Below the pieces are notes generated by a model. The model saw only the letters and a program-made list of their open reading frames with translations. It searched no databases and was not told where the DNA came from. A stretch of DNA of 64,000 bases from Lachnospiraceae bacterium (lineage in GTDB: Bacteria > Bacillota > Clostridia > Lachnospirales > Lachnospiraceae). Where the stretch lies: positions 62,001-126,000 of the forward strand of contig JAHZFJ010000004.1 in the NCBI GenBank assembly GCA_019421365.1. Direction: 5' to 3'. The translations under genes and the position numbers were made by a program. This document shows, piece by piece, positions 59,951 through 64,000 of the stretch; the first letter of the stretch is position 1; the number at the start of each line of letters is the position of its first letter.

Positions 59951-62038
59951 ATGACATTTGTACCGAAGGCAGTGGATTTTGAACGCAGTCCATATACAGG
60001 AATGACCAGAGAAAGCTGGATAGAGGCAGGGGAATTTCTATTGCAGGGAATATTTCAGCATATTAAAGAATTTGAGGCACCGGTTGTAATGCCAAGAAAA
60101 GAGACAGAAATTACATATCCACATCTGAATGCACCAGAGGCTACGCAGGAAGCAGAGCGTAAGGCTGAGATGTTTGAAGGACTGACAAGATCCTTTTTTA
60201 TTGCGGCACCTTTGGTTCATATTAAACCAGAACTACGTATTTGCAATTATTCGATAGCCGAGTATTACAAGCAGCAGATACTGCGCTCCTGTACGAAAGG
60301 GGATCCAATCTGTGTGGGAAGTTACGAGCAGTTGCAAGAGATTACAAATTATGCAGATCCGTTCCGTGCATTTCAGCAGACGGTTGAAACCTGTGCACTT
60401 GTCATTGGTCTATGGCTAAGTAAAGACGTAATCTGGGATACCTATACAAAAGAGGAAAAGGACAAGGTGGCAGCTTTCTTATCTAGCTTTGCACATGCAA
60501 ATACGGTTCCACAGAACTGGCGATTGTTTAACATGTTAGATCTGGCATTTTTACATATGGAAGGGTATCCAATTGATAAGGAAATAATGATGGATCATGC
60601 ACAAGCAATTTTAAATTATTATGTAGGAGATGGATGGTATCGGGATGGGCATTCCTTTGATTACTATTCCTGTTGGGCATTTAATTTATATGCTCCTTTG
60701 TGGAATCAGTGGTATGGATACGAAAACGAACCAGAGTTAGCTAAAAGCTTTGAAGAGCATTCCAATAAATTAATGGAGAGCTATGCTGAATTTTTTGACA
60801 AAGATGGTTTTACAAATATGTGGGGAAGAAGTAATATATACCGCAATGCCGCAACAAGTGCTTTTGATGGCAATTTGTTTTTGAATAATCCAACAGTAGA
60901 CCCAGGATTAGCAAGAAGAATTTCATCCGGTTCGCTGATGCAGTTTTTATCAAGGGAAGATTTCTTGTATAAAGGAATTCCGACTTTGGGGTTTTATGGA
61001 CAGTTTGCTCCGCTGGTACAAGGATATTCCTGTGCGGAATCTCCCTTTTGGCTTGGAAAGGCATTTTTATGTCTGCACTTGCCAGAAGACCATCCGTTTT
61101 GGACAGCTAGAGAAAATAATGGAACATGGGAGAAGTTACAGAAAGAGGAAGTACAATGTACCGTGCTAGATGGGCCTGCTCTTTGTGTTTCCAATCATGA
61201 AGCAAACGGTGAAACTGTTTTACGAAGTGGTAAGATTGTTAAGGACCTTGAGGATATTCATGGAATGTGGAACTATTCTAAGCTTTGTTTTAATACCAAA
61301 TACCCATGGGAAGCAACCCCTGTTCTTGATAAAGCTGGAAATCAAGTAATGAGTAAAGAGGTGGAATCTCAACAATACGTACTAAAAGATATTACGACAG
61401 GTGACCTTGAAAGATGTAATGTAACCTTCTGGTGCGGTGAAAGAGAGAATGTTTTATACCGAAGACAGTTCTTTTCTTATGATTTAAAGAGGGAGACACA
61501 CTGGATACAGGCTATGAATCTGTCAGACTTTACAGTGCCTTATGGAATTATTCGTGTTGATAAAATGAGGTTTCACCGTCGACCTGTTGCTCTGACACTG
61601 GGAGCATATGGTTTCCCGGATAATGGAACAGAGATTGTGGAACGTACAAACGGAGATGCTAAGGCTATTATATTGAAGGGAACAGATTTTACTGGTAGAG
61701 AAAAACAGCTTGCCATGACAATATTCTGGGGATGGAGTAGTATTGATTATATGAGAAGTATTGGCACAAATCCTGATTCGGAGAAATCAATTATTGTCTA
61801 TGCAGCTACAGAGAGAAAGAAGCAGTATGGTAGCTATGAGCCATATATGCTGATCTCACAGGTTATTACTAAAGAGAGCCATGAAGATTTTACAGAGGAC
61901 GAATTATTTCCGATTGATGCGATTAACTGCGAAGACAGTACAAGGAGTGGTGCGTATGGTACAACAACGATTGCACTTAAGGATGGAACTGTAAGAAGGA
62001 TTAATTTTGAGGGTATAGAAGGAAAGATGAGTCTGTAA
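59951..62038 (+). CDS. DUF2264 domain protein
   Basis: A 695-residue cytosolic protein with an N-terminal DUF2264 alpha/alpha barrel (about 15-370; SYEQLQEITNYADPF, GDGWYRDGHSFDYYSCWAF and a catalytic-like MWGRSNIYRNAATSAF) and a C-terminal beta domain. Family members sit next to GH88 and polysaccharide lyase genes. The enzymatic role is unknown, though the fold and neighbours suggest a uronic-acid-linked hydrolase. Start is chosen at 59951 with AAGGAGG 10 bases ahead; the frame extends upstream into the GH88 gene. Confidence 0.9.
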   Translation: MTFVPKAVDFERSPYTGMTRESWIEAGEFLLQGIFQHIKEFEAPVVMPRKETEITYPHLNAPEATQEAERKAEMFEGLTRSFFIAAPLVHIKPELRICNYSIAEYYKQQILRSCTKGDPICVGSYEQLQEITNYADPFRAFQQTVETCALVIGLWLSKDVIWDTYTKEEKDKVAAFLSSFAHANTVPQNWRLFNMLDLAFLHMEGYPIDKEIMMDHAQAILNYYVGDGWYRDGHSFDYYSCWAFNLYAPLWNQWYGYENEPELAKSFEEHSNKLMESYAEFFDKDGFTNMWGRSNIYRNAATSAFDGNLFLNNPTVDPGLARRISSGSLMQFLSREDFLYKGIPTLGFYGQFAPLVQGYSCAESPFWLGKAFLCLHLPEDHPFWTARENNGTWEKLQKEEVQCTVLDGPALCVSNHEANGETVLRSGKIVKDLEDIHGMWNYSKLCFNTKYPWEATPVLDKAGNQVMSKEVESQQYVLKDITTGDLERCNVTFWCGERENVLYRRQFFSYDLKRETHWIQAMNLSDFTVPYGIIRVDKMRFHRRPVALTLGAYGFPDNGTEIVERTNGDAKAIILKGTDFTGREKQLAMTIFWGWSSIDYMRSIGTNPDSEKSIIVYAATERKKQYGSYEPYMLISQVITKESHEDFTEDELFPIDAINCEDSTRSGAYGTTTIALKDGTVRRINFEGIEGKMSL

Positions 62039-62043
62039 GTAAG

Positions 62044-62098
62044 AAAAAGCCATGATGGTATTGGGTATTAGAAGTAAACCAATACATCATGGCTTTTT
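62044..62098. terminator. Bidirectional terminator between DUF2264 and spoVB-like genes
   Basis: The stem from AAAAAGCCATGATG pairs with CATCATGGCTTTTT, with an inner GTATTGG/CCAATAC stem. Confidence 0.92.
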
Positions 62099-62109
62099 GT
62101 ATGATCACA

Positions 62110-63675
62110 CTATTTTGCGCGCTTAAATTCATCCATGCGTACAGCCTTAGTAATAAACAACATGATTATGTAACATATAATAAGGAACAAACAAAAACAT
62201 AATAACAATGCCAATGCACTCATAGAAGCGTGGTCCTTAATATAGAGATAAGAGCGATTGGTTAAGTAACCAATGAATGCAGTGATTAAGCCAGGTTTTA
62301 CAATCCAATCAACTGCATTAAATGTTATCTTAACATTTCTAAAGATTGCAAATGTATCTAGTGTTGATATAATAATCTGGCTTACAAGCATACCAACTAG
62401 ATAACCATAGATTCCTTTTTGTGGTACTAAGAATAATACGAATATGATTCTAACACTTAAACCGACAACCGTGTTAAGGAAGGTAACATGAGGTTTTCCG
62501 AGGCCATTAAGTATACTTCCAAGTGTAGTTGTCAAATATAAGAATGGGCAAAGCCATGCTAGTATCGTTAGGAACACACCAGCGGACTCATTACCAAATA
62601 CCAGTGTTCCTAACGAGTTACCAAAGGTAATAAAGATACCAGTGCTCATGATACCAATAATTAAGCTGTATTTAATAGAAAGAGCGGTGGTTTTGTTTAT
62701 CATATTATTGTTATTCGCAGCCTGGGCTTCGGAAACAGTTGGAAGTAGTAAAACCGCAAAGGAATTTGTAATTGTGGAAGGAAACATAATAAATGGAATG
62801 GACATACCAGTTAATACACCATACACACTTAAGGCTTCTGTACCACTAAGCCCATATTCTCTAAGCATAGAGGGAATCAAAACAGCTTCAATACTACTAA
62901 GGATACTAATTAGCAAACGATTACTCGTTAAAGGAAGAGCTAGTTTAAAAAGGCTACTTGCATAAGTAACATGTTCTTTCTTATGGGATTTGTAATTACG
63001 AAGTGCTTGTATTTTCAATTTGTAAGTTTCGTATATTTTAGAAGGTTTAACAATGAACATTGAAATTATGTTATATGCATTAGATGCTATTTCGCCGAAT
63101 ACAATACCCCAAACAGCTAGTTCACAGGCTTTCTCTGAATTGCCCAGAGCGAATAGTGGAGCTAACACATAGACGCTTGCTACACGTATGATCTGCTCGA
63201 ATAGCTGCGTCATAGCAGGTACCCCAGCACGTTTAATGCCATAGTAATATCCGTTAATACATGCAGTTATACCACAGAAAGGAAACACATAGGAGAGAAT
63301 CTTAAGAGAAGTAGTACATCTACTTTCTAATAGGATGTTAGTAGCGATAAAGGAAGCGTTTTGATGTAATAATACGGATAATGTAATCGCTATTATTAAA
63401 GAAAAGGTCATACCAGTCCGTAGAATTCGCTTTAGGTTACTGGTATCGTTCTTACCTATTTCGGCAGCAATTAAACGTGATATCGATGTTTGAATACCAG
63501 AAGCATATAAGGTGAAACAGATTCCATAGACAGGGAAGATTAATTGATAAATACCCATATCTTCAGGTTTCAGCAAATTAGATAAAAAGATTCGATAGAA
63601 AAAGCCGATAATACGAGTTGCAAAACCAGCTATTGTAAGGATTAAGGTACCTTTGATGATTGAATTTTTACTCAT
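62110..63675 (-). CDS. SpoVB-like polysaccharide/lipid flippase
   Basis: A 521-residue integral membrane protein of the MOP/MATE exporter superfamily with about 14 helices, like SpoVB/YkvU-type flippases that move lipid-linked intermediates for spore cortex or wall. N-terminal IIGFFYRIFLSNLLKPEDMGIYQLIFPVYGICFTLYASG is typical of SpoVB. It suggests that the organism forms spores. Convergent with the DUF2264 gene. In the Bacillus SpoVB case expression is mother-cell specific, but I cannot see a sigma-E promoter with confidence. Confidence 0.9.
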   Translation of the reverse strand: MSKNSIIKGTLILTIAGFATRIIGFFYRIFLSNLLKPEDMGIYQLIFPVYGICFTLYASGIQTSISRLIAAEIGKNDTSNLKRILRTGMTFSLIIAITLSVLLHQNASFIATNILLESRCTTSLKILSYVFPFCGITACINGYYYGIKRAGVPAMTQLFEQIIRVASVYVLAPLFALGNSEKACELAVWGIVFGEIASNAYNIISMFIVKPSKIYETYKLKIQALRNYKSHKKEHVTYASSLFKLALPLTSNRLLISILSSIEAVLIPSMLREYGLSGTEALSVYGVLTGMSIPFIMFPSTITNSFAVLLLPTVSEAQAANNNNMINKTTALSIKYSLIIGIMSTGIFITFGNSLGTLVFGNESAGVFLTILAWLCPFLYLTTTLGSILNGLGKPHVTFLNTVVGLSVRIIFVLFLVPQKGIYGYLVGMLVSQIIISTLDTFAIFRNVKITFNAVDWIVKPGLITAFIGYLTNRSYLYIKDHASMSALALLLCFCLFLIICYIIMLFITKAVRMDEFKRAK

Positions 63676-63829
63676 TGATATCAGCCTTTCTCTTAAGTCA
63701 ACGACAGCAATTCATGACAATGGATGGTTCACATATAAATATGTGCTTTGTTGACCCTCTTTACATTTTGACATAATTAAGTATATTAAAGGTAGGAAAG
63801 ATTCATGCTTAAGTTCTGTAATAACCTAC

Positions 63830-63858
63830 TTGACAAGTAAAAATGAGAATGGTATCAT
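63830..63858 (+). promoter_or_regulatory. Promoter of the Rrf2 regulator gene
   Basis: TTGACA (63830-63835)-17-TATCAT (63853-63858). The three tandem repeats at 63889-63927 lie 20-60 bases after the expected start site. The rest of 63676-63829 holds no gene. Confidence 0.72.
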
Positions 63859-63886
63859 TATGAATGTATTAAATCCAAGTAAAAAA

Positions 63887-63928
63887 GTCGGAATTAAAAT
63901 ACTCGGAATTGATTTACTCGGAATTAAT
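63887..63928 (+). repeat. Three tandem 15-bp repeats (CGGAATT motif), candidate operator array
   Basis: CGGAATT starts at 63889, 63904 and 63919, with exact 15-base spacing; ACTCGGAATTGATTT and ACTCGGAATTAATGA are near-identical. GGAATT is typical of Rrf2-family (CymR-like) boxes. They precede an Rrf2 gene, so autoregulation is likely. Confidence 0.75.
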
Positions 63929-63950
63929 GAAAGAGTAAGAGGTGAAGCAC

Positions 63951-64000
63951 ATGAAGTTATCAACTAAGGGAAGATATGGTCTACGTGCGATGCTAGATTT
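63951..64000 (+). CDS. Rrf2 family regulator, N-terminal part (cut by window end)
   Basis: ATG at 63951 encodes MKLSTKGRYGLRAMLD, the typical opening of Rrf2 regulators such as IscR and CymR. AGAGGTGAAGCAC provides a ribosome site. Only 16 codons are visible, so the Cys ligands and specificity cannot be seen. It may control Fe-S or cysteine metabolism. Confidence 0.9.
   Translation, partial: MKLSTKGRYGLRAMLD

Noticed and set aside
63864..63968. A 34-codon ORF covering the tandem repeats before the Rrf2 gene
   Set aside because: The 15-base period keeps the frame, but the ORF overlaps the Rrf2 start and has no good ribosome site; an operator array is the simpler reading.
1..64000. CRISPR array, tRNA or rRNA genes, insertion sequences or prophage
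   Set aside because: I saw no regularly spaced repeats of CRISPR type, no tRNA-like cloverleaf with CCA, no rRNA, and no transposase, integrase or phage structural gene.

Overview
The window looks like the chromosome of a low-GC, anaerobic, spore-forming member of the Clostridia, most like Lachnospiraceae of the plant-polysaccharide-degrading Lachnoclostridium type. The evidence is AT-rich coding sequence with strong AGGAGG-type ribosome sites, a SpoVB-like flippase, a secreted GH26 mannanase with cellulose-binding modules, a GH88/DUF2264 pair, paired TetR/ABC exporters, oleate hydratase and 2-enoate-reductase-type flavoenzymes. This assignment is inference from gene content.

Region 1 (1-7.4 kb) is a DNA phosphorothioation (Dnd) module in the order dndB-dndC-dndD-dndE-dndA. 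It is tightly packed and read from one promoter (TTGACA-17-TATACT at 1013-1041) whose -10 lies under a 16-bp perfect inverted repeat. No DndFGH, Pbe or Ssp restriction partner can be recognised. Two unrecognised genes sit directly upstream, the first cut by the window edge, and a truncated small ORF sits at the downstream edge.

Region 2 (7.4-24 kb) is mixed chromosomal backbone. It holds an oleate hydratase with an unusual N-terminal hydrophobic extension, an MmcQ/YjbR-YwbE pair, a DUF4230 pair, a CofE-like protein, a BIG2 surface protein, a large Lhr-type helicase, a C39-like peptidase, a TetR/hydrolase divergon and a purine-riboswitch-controlled pbuX-xpt operon. Near-identical promoter blocks precede the mmcQ-like gene and lhr.

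Region 3 (24-38 kb) has a wall glucosaminidase with a cohesin-like partner, a GSP39-type dehydrogenase, a TetR-HD-CmpB-DegV cluster ending in a deleted uppS pseudogene, a heterodimeric ABC exporter with MarR, and a GH26 mannanase whose CBM3 is out of frame.

Region 4 (38-50 kb) is redox and small-molecule metabolism: a 7-alpha-hydroxysteroid-dehydrogenase-like SDR, a condensation-fold acyltransferase, a MetE-C-like methyltransferase, a TetR-controlled Fe-S flavoenzyme, a LysR next to a frameshifted flavodoxin, an SOS-type dinB-yolD pair, and a cupin-CMD pair that shares an upstream motif with the flavodoxin.

Region 5 (50-64 kb) starts with a 274-bp fold-back element. It continues with a TetR-controlled FtsX-type ABC system, a promoter-plus-terminator unit that may encode a short RNA, MgtC, L25/Ctc, an AraC-GH88-DUF2264 carbohydrate locus, SpoVB, and the start of an Rrf2 regulator preceded by three tandem 15-bp repeats.

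I saw no rRNA, tRNA, CRISPR array, insertion sequence or prophage. At least four genes are broken: uppS, the flavodoxin gene, the CBM3 end of the mannanase gene, and a small gene at 23.6 kb.
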